Source: Desulfobacteraceae bacterium
Lineage (GTDB): Bacteria > Desulfobacterota > Desulfobacteria > Desulfobacterales > Desulfosalsimonadaceae
Assembly: GCA_014237465.1 (NCBI GenBank)
Contig: JABZFM010000014.1
Location: 84,132-148,131, forward strand
Reading direction: 5' to 3'
Length of the DNA: 64,000 nt
Positions 53,077 through 62,427 of the stretch are shown in pieces. The notes under the pieces are model-generated. The model saw nothing but the letters and a program-made list of their open reading frames with translations. It was not told the DNA's origin and did no database searches. Made by a program: the position numbers and the translations under genes. How positions within the stretch are numbered: the stretch's first letter is position 1; each line of letters begins with the position of its first letter.

Positions 53077-54678
53077 ATGATAGAGAGGGTATATATTGAA
53101 AATTATAAGACCCTAAAAGAATTGGATCTGAGTTTCAATGAGGATCTCAATATTATTGTTGGTGACAATGAATCAGGTAAATCCACTTTGCTTGAAGCAA
53201 TAAGTATGGCTTTGACTGGTCAACTTAATGGTAGATACATTTCATATGAATTGTCTCCGTATCTTTTCAATGTCAAAACAGTGAAGCGTTACATCAAGAG
53301 GATTAAAAAAGGAAAAAAGGTTAATCCTCCACATATTTTGATAGAACTTTATTTGACTGAAAAACCAGAAACAGCCAAATTAAAAGGAACAAATAATACC
53401 AAAAGGGAAAATACGGCTGGGGTTAGTCTGAGGATCGAGTTTGATGAAGATTACAAAGAAGAATATGAAAAATATATAAGCGATCCGGATGCAATATCTG
53501 TAATCCCATCTGAATATTACACTGTTAAGTGGTATTCCTTCGCATTTGCTAATATTACAAAAAGAAGCCTTCCCATAAATACCACCTTAGTCGACACAAC
53601 AACCATCCGCCTCCAGAATAGAACCGATTATTATATCCAAGAGATAATCAATGACAGCCTCAGCCCAAAAGAGAAAACACAGCTCTCGCTAACTTATCGA
53701 CAATTAAAAGAGACTTTTGCAGAAGATGAGGCACTTCATCGAATAAATACAGAACTCAAGTCTGAAAAAGGAAAGATTTCAGATAAAGATTTGACGGTTT
53801 CAATTGATATATCACAAAGGTCAGGCTGGGAGACCAGTTTAACTTCCTATTTAGACGATATCCCTTTCCATTATATCGGTAAAGGAGATCAAAACATCCT
53901 CAAAACATTGCTGGCCTTGGATCGAAAAGCTGAAGATACACATATAATCCTCATAGAAGAACCCGAAAATCACCTTTCCTATTCAACTATGAATAAGTTA
54001 ATTTGGATGATTGGGGAAAAGTGTGATGGAAAGCAGCTGTTTATTACGACTCATAGCACTTTTGTTTCAAATAAATTAGGTCTTGATAAAGTTATTATGC
54101 TGAGTCGAGATCTTAAAACACTGTCTTTAAGGCACCTTTCACCAGAGACGCAGAAGTACTTTAAAAAACTGCCAGGCTATGACACATTAAGGCTTTTGAT
54201 AGCTCAAAAGGCCATTTTAGTTGAAGGGCCATCTGATGAATTGTTCGTTCAAAAAGCATACAATCAAGTCCACGGCAAGCTACCCATCGAAGATGGAATA
54301 GATGTAATATCCGTCAGAGGATTATCCTTTAAGCGGTTTCTTGAAATTGCAAAAATAATAAATTTAGATGTTGCTGTGGTTACGGATAATGATGAGAATT
54401 TTGAAAAGCATGTTGAAGAAAAATACGCTGATTATTTAGCAGCCCCTAATATTAATATATGTTACGACACAGATGATGATGCCAGCACATTGGAGCTACA
54501 AATTGTAAAGTATAATAAATTAGATAAAATGAACCAGATATTGGGATGTGATAAACGAACAAAAAATAGTTTGTCAAAATATATGGTGAATAACAAAACG
54601 GAATGCGCACTAAAAATATTTGAAAGCCCTGAAAAAATTGTCATCCCAGACTATATCCAGGAAGCAATTGATGGATAA
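53077..54678 (+). CDS. GajA-like OLD-family ATPase-Toprim nuclease
   Basis: A 533-residue protein. An ABC-type ATPase domain has Walker A VGDNESGKSTL (Gly29-Thr37), Walker B HIILIEEPENHLS (about 289-301) and a His at 326 in TTHSTF. A Toprim domain has Glu383 in AILVEGPSDELF and Asp437-x-Asp439 in VVTDNDENF, complete for metal-dependent nicking. It overlaps a UvrD-like helicase gene by 8 bp. This is the Gabija arrangement. In Gabija, GajA is a sequence-specific nickase restrained by nucleotides and activated by their depletion. It is somewhat shorter than the best-known GajA (about 578). Confidence 0.78.
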   Translation: MIERVYIENYKTLKELDLSFNEDLNIIVGDNESGKSTLLEAISMALTGQLNGRYISYELSPYLFNVKTVKRYIKRIKKGKKVNPPHILIELYLTEKPETAKLKGTNNTKRENTAGVSLRIEFDEDYKEEYEKYISDPDAISVIPSEYYTVKWYSFAFANITKRSLPINTTLVDTTTIRLQNRTDYYIQEIINDSLSPKEKTQLSLTYRQLKETFAEDEALHRINTELKSEKGKISDKDLTVSIDISQRSGWETSLTSYLDDIPFHYIGKGDQNILKTLLALDRKAEDTHIILIEEPENHLSYSTMNKLIWMIGEKCDGKQLFITTHSTFVSNKLGLDKVIMLSRDLKTLSLRHLSPETQKYFKKLPGYDTLRLLIAQKAILVEGPSDELFVQKAYNQVHGKLPIEDGIDVISVRGLSFKRFLEIAKIINLDVAVVTDNDENFEKHVEEKYADYLAAPNINICYDTDDDASTLELQIVKYNKLDKMNQILGCDKRTKNSLSKYMVNNKTECALKIFESPEKIVIPDYIQEAIDG

Positions 54679-55747
54679 TAAAATAGTTATTGCAGCAGCT
54701 GGATCGAGAAAAACAACTCTTGTTGTTGAAGAGGCACTAAAAGCAACAGACAAGAAGATTTTAATAGTGACTTATACCATAGATAATTTGCAGCAAATTA
54801 AAAATTATATGATTCAGAAAAATGGCGCAATACCGGCTCATGTGAATATACAAAGCTGGTATTCTTTTTTGCTATCCGATGGAGTCAGACCTTATCAAAA
54901 TTTTTTATATGATGGGGCACGAATTCCATCCATACACTTTCAGGAAGGAAGATCCGCCCGTTATGTGAAAAAGTCAAATGTGGACAAATATTTTCTCACT
55001 AAATCAAGAAAAATATATACAGACAAAATATCTGAGTTTGCTTGTTTGTGTAATACAAAATCAAAAGGTTTAGTGATGGATCGTCTTGAATCTATCTATG
55101 ATCATATCTATTTCGATGAAGTCCAGGATCTTTCAGGATATGATTTTGATTTTTTGGAGATACTTTTATTGTCCAACTTATGTGTTACAATCGTCGGAGA
55201 TAACAGACAGGCAACGTACTTTACAAATTGTTCCCCTAAAAATTCCCGGTTCAAAGGTAAAAATATTATTAATTTATTCGAGCAATGGGAAAATACCGGA
55301 ACATGTAATATAATTGAAAAATTTGAATGTTATAGATGTAATCAAATGATATGCGATTTTTCAGACAAATTATATCCGGAAATGTCAAAAACAAAATCAA
55401 TGAATAATAAGCGAACTGGCCATGACGGAGTTTTTATTGTTTGTGAAGATGAATTGAATGATTACTACGAAAGATATTCTCCTCAAATCCTAAGAGATAC
55501 TGTTAAAACAAAGACAAAAGGACTGCCTGCATTAAACTTTGGCTTGGCCAAAGGGCAAAATTTTGACAGAGTTTTAATTTTTCCGAATAATCCAATAAGA
55601 AATTATCTGAAAAAGTGTGACGTTACTCAGTTAAAGGGTGTAACAAAGGCAAAATTCTATGTTGGTTTAACCAGAGCCCGATACAGTGTTGCCTTTTTTT
55701 ACGAAGATGAAACTTGTTTTGATGAAATTAAAATTTATGGATTATAA
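54671..55747 (+). CDS. GajB-like UvrD/SF1 helicase
   Basis: A 358-residue SF1A helicase. Motif I is AAAGSRKTTLV, with Arg in place of the usual Gly before Lys. Motif II is IYFDEVQDLSG, motif III VGDNRQATY, motif V GLAKGQNFDRVLI and motif VI YVGLTRARYSVAF. It is shorter than the typical GajB (about 494), lacking most 1B/2B insertions. ATG 54671 lies inside the 3' end of the GajA-like gene; a TTG at 54620 is not used. It is the partner of GajA in Gabija-type defence, proposed to sense DNA ends. Confidence 0.75.
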   Translation: MDNKIVIAAAGSRKTTLVVEEALKATDKKILIVTYTIDNLQQIKNYMIQKNGAIPAHVNIQSWYSFLLSDGVRPYQNFLYDGARIPSIHFQEGRSARYVKKSNVDKYFLTKSRKIYTDKISEFACLCNTKSKGLVMDRLESIYDHIYFDEVQDLSGYDFDFLEILLLSNLCVTIVGDNRQATYFTNCSPKNSRFKGKNIINLFEQWENTGTCNIIEKFECYRCNQMICDFSDKLYPEMSKTKSMNNKRTGHDGVFIVCEDELNDYYERYSPQILRDTVKTKTKGLPALNFGLAKGQNFDRVLIFPNNPIRNYLKKCDVTQLKGVTKAKFYVGLTRARYSVAFFYEDETCFDEIKIYGL

Positions 55748-55819
55748 AAGTGTATGGTATAAAGAAGTCCAAGAATATTCACACAACCCTTGATGTGCAA
55801 GGTTTAAATATTTTTCCCA

Positions 55820-56968
55820 ATGAATGGGATAATTTTTTTGCGAAAGGAAAGTGTATTGCAGGAAAGGCGCGAATTAAATGTGAGAGCGAAAAACGATATT
55901 GGAAATATAGGTGCGGACGTTAAAATTCGGCAAGACTTTGACCGGTATGTTAATAACAAGCGCACAAGACCTTTTTTTATTCACGGAGATTCTCTAGGTG
56001 TTTTAAAACAATTGCCGAGCGAATCAATCGACTGCTGTGTGACCAGTCCTCCTTATTGGGGAAAAAGACAATATGCAACCAAAGGGATAGGCTTAGAAAA
56101 AAATTATAAGCTCTATGTCAAGAGCTTGGTAGAAATTTTTATTGAGCTAAGAAGAGTTTTAAAAAAAACGGGGTCGTTTTGGCTTAATATCGGAGATTCC
56201 TACAAAGGGAAAAAATTGTTGGGTATCCCGTGGCGAGTCGCTTTTGAGTTAACTGATAATCACGGCTGGACGTTAAGAAATGATGTAATTTGGAACAAAG
56301 TCAAGGGTGGCTTGGATAATACCAAGGACAGGCTTGGAAATGTTTATGAGCATGTTTTTCATTTTGTTAAACAAGAGAAAGGTTATTTTTATGATGCAGA
56401 TGCGATAAGATCAAAGCCCAGCGAAAGCAAAGTCGTAAACGGGGCGATAGTCTCTGCAACTGGTGTCAGCGGGGTGCGTTATAAACGGCAGATAGAACTT
56501 TCAACAGATCTCTCATGTGAAGAAAAAAAAAATGCATTCCAAGCACTTGAGAATCTTTTGCAAGATATGCGTGATGGGAAATTGTCAGATTTTAGGATGA
56601 TTATTCGAAATCAACAACGAACCACGCATTCAGATTCAATCAAGGTTTCAGGTCGGGCGAAAGAACTCAAAGATAAAGGGTTTTATTTCTTAAAATATCA
56701 TCCAAACGGGAGTAAGCCTCGGGATTTGTGGGATATTATACCGGAAGATACTCAAAAAAGAAAAGGACATTATGCTCCTTATCCAGTTGACCTTTGTAGA
56801 ATTCCGATTCTTGCAACATGTCCGGAAGGTGGTATTGTAATAGATCCGTTTGTCGGAACAGGCACTACCACGCTTACAGCGATGGGTTTCAATAGAAAGT
56901 CTGTTGGGATAGATATATCAGATGAGTATATTCAAATTTCTCAAAATCGCTGCGTTTCATTATTTTAA
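55820..56968 (+). CDS. DNA methyltransferase (SPPY-type, N4-cytosine or N6-adenine)
   Basis: A 382-residue beta-class amino-methyltransferase. Catalytic motif IV is CCVTSPPYWGKRQ (residues 73-85) and SAM motif I is at the C-terminus (VIDPFVGTGTTTLTAMGF). SPPY favours N4-cytosine methylation. The adjacent NotI-like endonuclease gene follows 16 bp later, forming a type II restriction-modification pair. The N-terminal 20-30 residues are uncertain because no start has a good ribosome binding site. Confidence 0.85.
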   Translation: MNGIIFLRKESVLQERRELNVRAKNDIGNIGADVKIRQDFDRYVNNKRTRPFFIHGDSLGVLKQLPSESIDCCVTSPPYWGKRQYATKGIGLEKNYKLYVKSLVEIFIELRRVLKKTGSFWLNIGDSYKGKKLLGIPWRVAFELTDNHGWTLRNDVIWNKVKGGLDNTKDRLGNVYEHVFHFVKQEKGYFYDADAIRSKPSESKVVNGAIVSATGVSGVRYKRQIELSTDLSCEEKKNAFQALENLLQDMRDGKLSDFRMIIRNQQRTTHSDSIKVSGRAKELKDKGFYFLKYHPNGSKPRDLWDIIPEDTQKRKGHYAPYPVDLCRIPILATCPEGGIVIDPFVGTGTTTLTAMGFNRKSVGIDISDEYIQISQNRCVSLF

Positions 56969-56984
56969 CCATAGGAATTAAAAA

Positions 56985-57839
56985 ATGAATTCAAACTGTG
57001 TATTGGAATTGTTTGGAATCTCGAAAGCTGATCAAAATCAAGATTGGAAACAAGTTGTTGCTGCTCAAAAGTGCATATTCACGGACACAAGATGTTTTAA
57101 GGTTAGAAAAAGCCAGCCTGAGATTTCTATAGGAACCTGTTCTGTGAGGTATGGAAGAGACTCTAAAGATGTAATTATTTGTCCCAATAGGCTGTTAGAG
57201 CGGAAACAAGTATTTACAGACTGTATTCAGTTATTGACACTTCATGAGCCGGGGAATGAATTTCATATTGTATCAGAAGTGGGTGTGCCAGGCGGGAGTG
57301 TCGATTTTTTTTTAGTGTCAGCAAAGGATGGTAAGGTAATAGATTTTGTAGCAATTGAATTTCAAACTCTTGATACAACAGGCACGGTATGGCCTAAGCG
57401 GCAACTTCTTTTAAGGGAGCTTGGAGAAACTATAGATGAGCAAGAGGCTAATTCAACAAAACCATTTGGAATGAATTGGAAAATGACAGCGAAAACAATA
57501 CTTGTGCAGCTTCATCACAAAATTGCTACCTTTGAGTATTTTAGCAAACATCTAGTTTTGGTTGTTCAGGATTACCTTCTTGATTATATGTCTGGAGAGT
57601 TTAATTTTGATCATCTTCATTCTCCTGCCCGAGTGGGAGACTCGATGCATATTCACTCTTATGCATTGCAAGAAAAAATGGGGTTGTTTCGGTTGGGGCT
57701 AAATAAAAGATTAAGTACTGATACAAACGGAATTGCGCTTTGCCTTGGGCTGCAAGCTGAAGCAAAAATCGAGCTTGAGACGATTATTGCAGATCTGGAG
57801 AAAAAAATATCTAAAAACACTTTGTTGACGCTGGGATAA
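56985..57839 (+). CDS. NotI-family-like restriction endonuclease
   Basis: A 284-residue protein. N-terminal Cys residues 30, 37, 52 and 66 may form a metal site, as the Cys4 iron site does in NotI. The nuclease core reads EVGVPGGSVDFFLVS (Asp107) then DFVAIEFQTLDTTGT (Glu125-x-Gln127), a PD-(D/E)xK variant. ATG follows AGGAA. It is paired with the methyltransferase upstream. I recall this pattern in NotI-like enzymes but have not compared them; recognition sequence unknown. Confidence 0.6.
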   Translation: MNSNCVLELFGISKADQNQDWKQVVAAQKCIFTDTRCFKVRKSQPEISIGTCSVRYGRDSKDVIICPNRLLERKQVFTDCIQLLTLHEPGNEFHIVSEVGVPGGSVDFFLVSAKDGKVIDFVAIEFQTLDTTGTVWPKRQLLLRELGETIDEQEANSTKPFGMNWKMTAKTILVQLHHKIATFEYFSKHLVLVVQDYLLDYMSGEFNFDHLHSPARVGDSMHIHSYALQEKMGLFRLGLNKRLSTDTNGIALCLGLQAEAKIELETIIADLEKKISKNTLLTLG

Positions 57840-57944
57840 AATAAATACATCTTACGGACACCCCGGACCAGCGGGGGCATTTGAACAGAAACCTACGGTT
57901 TCGATGCCCGCTTTGGAGTCTTGGTTTGATACCATTTGTCCACA

Positions 57945-57969
57945 ATGGCCGTAAAAAGGCCATGGTTTT
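57945..57969 (+). terminator. Hairpin terminator after the restriction-modification genes
   Basis: A perfect stem ATGGCC / GGCCAT with a 7-nt loop is followed by GGTTTTAT, about 105 bp after the endonuclease stop. Confidence 0.55.
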
Positions 57970-58118
57970 ATATACGTTTAATAAAAAACTCCGCTTAAAT
58001 CGCCTCTTAGCGCGGTTGAATGTTTTTCTTGCTTGCCTAACCATTTATCTTTCAAAAAAACGCCTTAAAAACCCGCCAATTTTAAGCCGTAAGAAAAAAC
58101 GGTTTTGCAAAAAGCAGA

Positions 58119-58171
58119 ACATTTCCTTTGCTTTCAATGGATTGTTGCTGTATTGTTACGGCTGAAAATAA
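58119..58171 (+). repeat. 53-bp direct repeat, left copy
   Basis: It matches 62428-62480 at 47 of 53 positions, same orientation, sharing ATTTCCTTTGCTTTCAAT and TATTGTTACGGCTGAAAATA. It marks the left edge of a 4.3-kb cassette. Confidence 0.8.
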
Positions 58172-58278
58172 TCTTTTTAGGCCGTAAGAGAGGAAGCGGC
58201 AGAGAAGATAAAGCATGAGGCGCTGAAAACTCTCAATAGGCTGAAACAGTTATATTTTGCGATGCGAATTGAACTGAT

Positions 58279-59040
58279 TTACAACTTAGAAGCATTCAGA
58301 TGTTTTTCAACAGCCACGATGTCACCGGGTGAATTAATATTCTGCAAATATTCATTGCTATAATATACACCAATATCTATTGATTGTTCACATAAACGTT
58401 TGAGAAGAAAAATCCAGCCTTTTTGGTACTTGGAATATTCTATAAATTCGGATTCATCTTTCCCTATATTCCTGCTAAAATTATTGGTATATGCACTTAA
58501 CACCTCGCGGTCCATGATGACCAGATACTTTTCATAGCCTGTTGAATCAGGTGACACTTCAATATCAATGAGCCTTCCACCTTTCACGATCCAGTTCCAG
58601 CGTTTGTAGCGTTGCTTGCCAAGTTTCTGAAGAAACAGGCTGACTTGATTTCCAGACACCTTGTGTTGCTGTGTTGCCCATGGAATAACCGATTCATGAA
58701 AAAAAACATCACCACTAATGCCAATTATATTCCGTTCTTTCACTAATTGGGCAGCCATCAGAAAAGATGATACCATGTTAGAGCAATGTGATGCATCGAC
58801 CAAAGAAACACTGCTCCTTGGTTGATATCTCTCTGCATTGTACCATTGATTCTTCAAGTGAGAGACAACAACGTGGATTTCCGCAACGCCACCTTTCTGT
58901 AATGAGGAAAATAAATAATCAATCATAGGGCGACCAGCGATTGGGAGCAATGGTTTTGGAATTTTTTCCGTCAACTCTCCCATTCTTGTGCCCTTGCCCC
59001 CAGCAAGGATTATTGCGGCAAATCCAGGCTCAATTTTCAT
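58279..59040 (-). CDS. Sugar-phosphate-type nucleotidyltransferase
   Basis: A 253-residue NTP_transferase (COG1213-like). The signature AIILAGGKGTRMGELTEK...PKPLLPIAGRPMIDYL is complete, and the metal-binding Asp is probably in IIGISGDVFF. It should transfer a nucleotide (CMP or UMP) to a phosphorylated small molecule. It is last in a five-gene operon, 70 bp after the MBL gene, with AAAGG upstream. The substrate is unknown. Because the operon also has a glycerate kinase, a nucleotide-activated glycerate is one guess; phosphocholine or sugar phosphate is equally possible. Confidence 0.8.
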   Translation of the reverse strand: MKIEPGFAAIILAGGKGTRMGELTEKIPKPLLPIAGRPMIDYLFSSLQKGGVAEIHVVVSHLKNQWYNAERYQPRSSVSLVDASHCSNMVSSFLMAAQLVKERNIIGISGDVFFHESVIPWATQQHKVSGNQVSLFLQKLGKQRYKRWNWIVKGGRLIDIEVSPDSTGYEKYLVIMDREVLSAYTNNFSRNIGKDESEFIEYSKYQKGWIFLLKRLCEQSIDIGVYYSNEYLQNINSPGDIVAVEKHLNASKL

Positions 59041-59110
59041 TCGATATACCTTTCAAGGTCAAATAATGAGGCTAAATGCATTCCTGGCTTTCTGCATAGC
59101 AGTGACAGGA

Positions 59111-59803
59111 TCAGACCGTAAGACTATCGCCGAATTTCATCAACTTAACTTCTACACGAGCCAGAGTTTCTATTCGGCCCCTTAGTTCATTGAAACGTGA
59201 TAGAAAATCTTCTGGATTTACCCTTACGCTATCTTTAGGACTGTCGCAGTGACCTGGAATAACGATTGAGGGTTCCACCGTTGCCGTGAATACAATTGCA
59301 TCCTCAATCCCCATCACGACACCTCGGTTGCTTATGGGCACAAATAGAACTTCACAGTTTTTCACAGTTTCCAAGTCAAAAATTTGTGCTTCCATAAAGC
59401 GTGTGTCGCTTGTATGGTAAAACCGTTTTCCGTCAGTTTCTATTAGCAGACCAAAATTGGTAATGCTTTCGCCTTTTGCAAAATGATCAGTGTTTATTAA
59501 AGTAATTTTAAATCCATGTTCCTCTATAACATCACCAACATTGTGCCCCTTGTAAGAATCCCTGGTGTTTGCTATCTCCTTGTTCGTTATCACAGTTGGC
59601 TTGTGGAGGTCGTAAATAGCTGTCTCGGCTTCAGGGAAATGGTGATCCGCATGCTTATGGGTAATAATCATCAAGTCACAACGTCCGAAGTCAGATGGTT
59701 TAAACTCGTCTGAATAGTTGTATTTTCCGGGATCAATGATCAGTCTCTTTCCCTGGTCGTTCTCTAAAGTGAAGGTCGATTGGCTAAACTTACTAATTTT
59801 CAT
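59111..59803 (-). CDS. MBL-fold hydrolase (UlaG-like)
   Basis: A 230-residue metallo-beta-lactamase-fold protein starting TFTLENDQGKRLIIDPGKY. Metal motif HxHxDH is complete in ITHKHADHHFPE, with later His/Asp ligands in RFYHTSDTRF and VIPGHCDSP. It belongs to the UlaG-like group of phosphoester or lactone hydrolases. It overlaps the HAD gene by 11 bp, with AAAGGAG upstream. It has no signal peptide, so acts in the cytoplasm on an intermediate of this operon's pathway. Confidence 0.8.
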   Translation of the reverse strand: MKISKFSQSTFTLENDQGKRLIIDPGKYNYSDEFKPSDFGRCDLMIITHKHADHHFPEAETAIYDLHKPTVITNKEIANTRDSYKGHNVGDVIEEHGFKITLINTDHFAKGESITNFGLLIETDGKRFYHTSDTRFMEAQIFDLETVKNCEVLFVPISNRGVVMGIEDAIVFTATVEPSIVIPGHCDSPKDSVRVNPEDFLSRFNELRGRIETLARVEVKLMKFGDSLTV

Positions 59804-60503
59804 TGCAAATGCTCCTTTCCTTGGCTGACGGTAGATTGGAACAATATTGCTCCAAAAGTGACGAAAGCTTGTTCATGTTATTGACAATTCCAGTCACAGA
59901 TACGCCCTCAAGAAGGGCTGTTTTGGGCGCATTTTTGTTGTAATGGATTACATCCACTCCTAAAACTTTCGCGCCTAGAATATCGGTTGTAATCTTGTCC
60001 CCAACAACAACAACGTTATCGATTGTTGTCCATTTATCAATTACTGGTAAAAATGCACGTGGGTCTGGTTTGAGGAAGCCTGAGAGACAGGACAAGGCGA
60101 CAATATCTACAAGTGAGTCAATTCCCATTTGGCTAATAACCTTTATAGAAAACTCGGTGGAATTCGAAACAACAGCTGTCTTAATCCCGATCCTTTTTAG
60201 CTCTTCGAGAACCTCACATGCTCCAGATTCCCAACGAACAAGTTGTAGTGTCTCGTCATAGATTTCAGAAAGCTTTTGGCGATTCGAGGACGACAAGATC
60301 AACCCGTTCTCTTGATATAGCAATTCACAAAGGTGGCTAAAGTCGAAATCCTGGCGCACCGAACTTATCAAGCGCATATATTCCTGCACTGTCTTCAGCG
60401 GAACACCGGAATAATCAGCTATTCGCTCTCGAAGGCGGAAGCCTTGAGGCAAGAATACAAGAGTGTTCCACAGATCAAATATGATCCCATTTAGGCACAT
60501 CAT
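59793..60503 (-). CDS. HAD-superfamily hydrolase
   Basis: A 236-residue HAD protein. Motif I is GIIFDLWNTLVF, with the nucleophile Asp present but the second Asp replaced by Trp, as in some dehalogenase-like and phosphatase members. Motif II is AVVSNST, motif III is in LKPDPRAF, and motif IV VVGDKITTDILGAK. The start ATGATG overlaps the glycerate kinase stop by 4 bp. It probably dephosphorylates a small molecule made by the operon. Confidence 0.8.
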   Translation of the reverse strand: MMCLNGIIFDLWNTLVFLPQGFRLRERIADYSGVPLKTVQEYMRLISSVRQDFDFSHLCELLYQENGLILSSSNRQKLSEIYDETLQLVRWESGACEVLEELKRIGIKTAVVSNSTEFSIKVISQMGIDSLVDIVALSCLSGFLKPDPRAFLPVIDKWTTIDNVVVVGDKITTDILGAKVLGVDVIHYNKNAPKTALLEGVSVTGIVNNMNKLSSLLEQYCSNLPSAKERSICNEN

Positions 60504-61666
60504 TGCTCTCGTCCTTGTTGAGTGATTTTTGTCATTAGGCGTATTGTAGCTTCTTCAGCAAGTAGAGCTGCATCTTCAATGTAATGTGATAAATCAACAA
60601 GATCAGACGAGAAAGGCTCAATCCAATCAAGACCACTTCGATGCATTTTGCTCAAGGATTTCCTCTCTACGCTACCTGCAAGAAGAGCTGTTTCACAGTT
60701 GTAGCGCTTAGCAAACAACGCAACTGCTACTGGCGCTTTCCCTTTGGCTGAGTTTTCATCAAAAAGGCCTTCAGAAGTGATAACCAAATCGGCCCATTTC
60801 AAATATTGGTTAAAGTTGATGCATTCGAACACTACTTCGAAGCTGTATTTCAATTCTGCGCCTAGATATGCCCGCAGAGCACCGGCCAGGCCTCCAGCAC
60901 CACCAGCACCTGGTAAATGCCCCAAGAAAATATCATTCCGGGGATCTGCAAGATGAAGAAATATATCAGCGCATCCTTCAAGCATTTCGGCTTCCTCGGC
61001 ACTTGCCCCCTTTTGAATCGCGTATACCCTTGAGGATGCGAGACTCCCTTTCAGCATGCTTGTTAGGTTGCAAGCAACGGTAACTGTGCATGATTCCTTG
61101 AACTGTTGACAAAGGGAATTTGACAAATCTTGTGAGGCTATGTTGGGAATGTCTTTTGCTACAGGATTTTCAATGACTTTTCCAGATTTATCAAAAAAAC
61201 GGACGCCAAGAGCTGATAGCATTCCTATCCCATAATCATTAATAGCGGTGTCTCCACAACCAATGTAGAAATTTCTTGCTCCACTTTGCCAAGCCTTGAG
61301 CAAAAGATCACCGACCCCGTATGATGAGGTGTACAAGGGGTTCCGTTCATCTTTCTTTAATAATGCCAGTCCTGCAACTTTAGCGACTTCGATAATCGCG
61401 GTATTGGTACCTACAGTGCCATATGTTGTGTTAATGGGACGGTATTTGGGATCATACGATTCAACAGTAACTTGCTTCCCATTTAAGGTTTTCGTTAGTA
61501 TGTCAGTAAAGCCAGTGCCACCATCACAAATCGGTTGAAATCTGGTCTCAATCGAAACATGAGGGTGCGTCAACGAAAAGAGCTTGAGTCCTTGTAAGAT
61601 TTGATCGCCCACTTCATTCGCAGACAAGGATTCTTTTAAACTGTTGGGAGCAACAAGGATACGCAT
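60500..61666 (-). CDS. Glycerate kinase (GarK/GlxK type)
   Basis: A 388-residue type-1 glycerate kinase: ILVAPNSLKESLSANEVGDQI at the N-terminus, GDGGTGFTD-like CDGGTGFTDIL, IGCGDTAINDYGIGMLSALG, and GHLPGAGGAGGLAGALRAYLG, all family hallmarks. It phosphorylates glycerate, normally to 2-phosphoglycerate. ATG 61666 is preferred to GTG 61675 because GGAG precedes it by 8 nt. It follows the XRE regulator with overlapping ends. Here it is embedded in a mobile cassette rather than a glycolate or galactarate operon. Confidence 0.85.
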   Translation of the reverse strand: MRILVAPNSLKESLSANEVGDQILQGLKLFSLTHPHVSIETRFQPICDGGTGFTDILTKTLNGKQVTVESYDPKYRPINTTYGTVGTNTAIIEVAKVAGLALLKKDERNPLYTSSYGVGDLLLKAWQSGARNFYIGCGDTAINDYGIGMLSALGVRFFDKSGKVIENPVAKDIPNIASQDLSNSLCQQFKESCTVTVACNLTSMLKGSLASSRVYAIQKGASAEEAEMLEGCADIFLHLADPRNDIFLGHLPGAGGAGGLAGALRAYLGAELKYSFEVVFECINFNQYLKWADLVITSEGLFDENSAKGKAPVAVALFAKRYNCETALLAGSVERKSLSKMHRSGLDWIEPFSSDLVDLSHYIEDAALLAEEATIRLMTKITQQGREQ

Positions 61667-61671
61667 TCTGG

Positions 61672-61911
61672 TCACTCCTTATGGCCATTCTCAGCATCAG
61701 TGATTTGTGTGAGCAATTCTTCGATCTGTCGCATCGCCAAAGGAGAGGGAGTGCTTTTCCCGCCCTCCCACCGGTTCACAGTGGAGAATGTAACCCCCAC
61801 TTTTGCTGCAAACTGCTCCTGTGTAAGGTTCAATTTGGAACGAAGTCTCTTAATCTTCTTGGCCAAATCGGCATCTTCAATACCTGACATCTCATTTTTT
61901 TCAGCATTCAT
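61672..61911 (-). CDS. XRE-family regulator
   Basis: A 79-residue Cro/CI-type HTH protein: KIKRLRSKLNLTQEQFAAKVGVTFSTVNRWEGGKSTPS. Start choice is between 61938, 61911 and 61890; ATG 61911 has AGGACGG upstream. It is first gene of the operon and ends inside the glycerate kinase leader. It is the probable repressor or activator of the cassette. Confidence 0.78.
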   Translation of the reverse strand: MNAEKNEMSGIEDADLAKKIKRLRSKLNLTQEQFAAKVGVTFSTVNRWEGGKSTPSPLAMRQIEELLTQITDAENGHKE

Positions 61912-62030
61912 TGTGCAAACCGTCCTATCAAAGGCCATTGCAAATAATATAGCATATCATATGCGGGCAAGCCACAGATGTCAAACGCATTCGCTTATAA
62001 TTCTGGCAGGGACTTCTTCTTAAGTCGTAA

Positions 62031-62181
62031 TTTATCTTGGCCGATATTTTCGATTATTCCAATCTGTTACAGTTATGTATTGCGATCCTGCTCATGAGCC
62101 ACATCGCATGGGATAATGTCATACTGTATGGCGAATATGTGCTGGGTCGGAATCTTATTCAGGCAGGTGAAAACCTTTAGC
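62031..62181 (+). pseudogene. C-terminal fragment resembling a Tn3-family transposase
   Basis: A start-less frame codes about 49 residues ending in DYSNLLQLCIAILLMSH, then IAWDNVILYGEYVLGRNLI, then QAGENL and a stop. The pattern A-W-x-x-V/I-x-L-x-G-x-Y resembles the end of Tn3-type transposases. It has no start or upstream domain. The assignment is tentative. Confidence 0.4.
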
Positions 62182-62427
62182 GGGGAATTACGCATGAATG
62201 TTCGTCGTACCCAAATTTTAAACTGTAAAAAATGTTTCACGGCCGAATAATAATTATGGATATCATCTTTATTACGCAAAGTTAACATAAACGCCCTTAC
62301 CGGAATCTCCGAAAACCCACCACATCTATCCTATCACAGCCACCCTAAACCAAAAATCAGACCAGGGAAAGATAAGGGGCCTTAGCATACATGGGCGCAC
62401 GAATTGAGGTGACATCCTAAATAAAAA

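Larger units (their letters stand above)
57840..58278. other. Intergenic with hairpins, cassette boundary
   Basis: About 440 bp. It contains a hairpin terminator (57945), a second hairpin CCGT-AAGAAAAA-ACGG near 58086, and the left 53-bp direct repeat (58119). No convincing gene is seen. Confidence 0.5.

Noticed and set aside
54620..54670. Longer GajB-like start at 54620
   Set aside because: The added residues are the out-of-frame 3' end of the GajA-like gene; ATG 54671 overlaps its stop in the usual way.
62073..62288. 71-residue minus-strand ORF
   Set aside because: It overlaps the Tn3-like plus-strand fragment, has no ribosome site and no recognisable domain.
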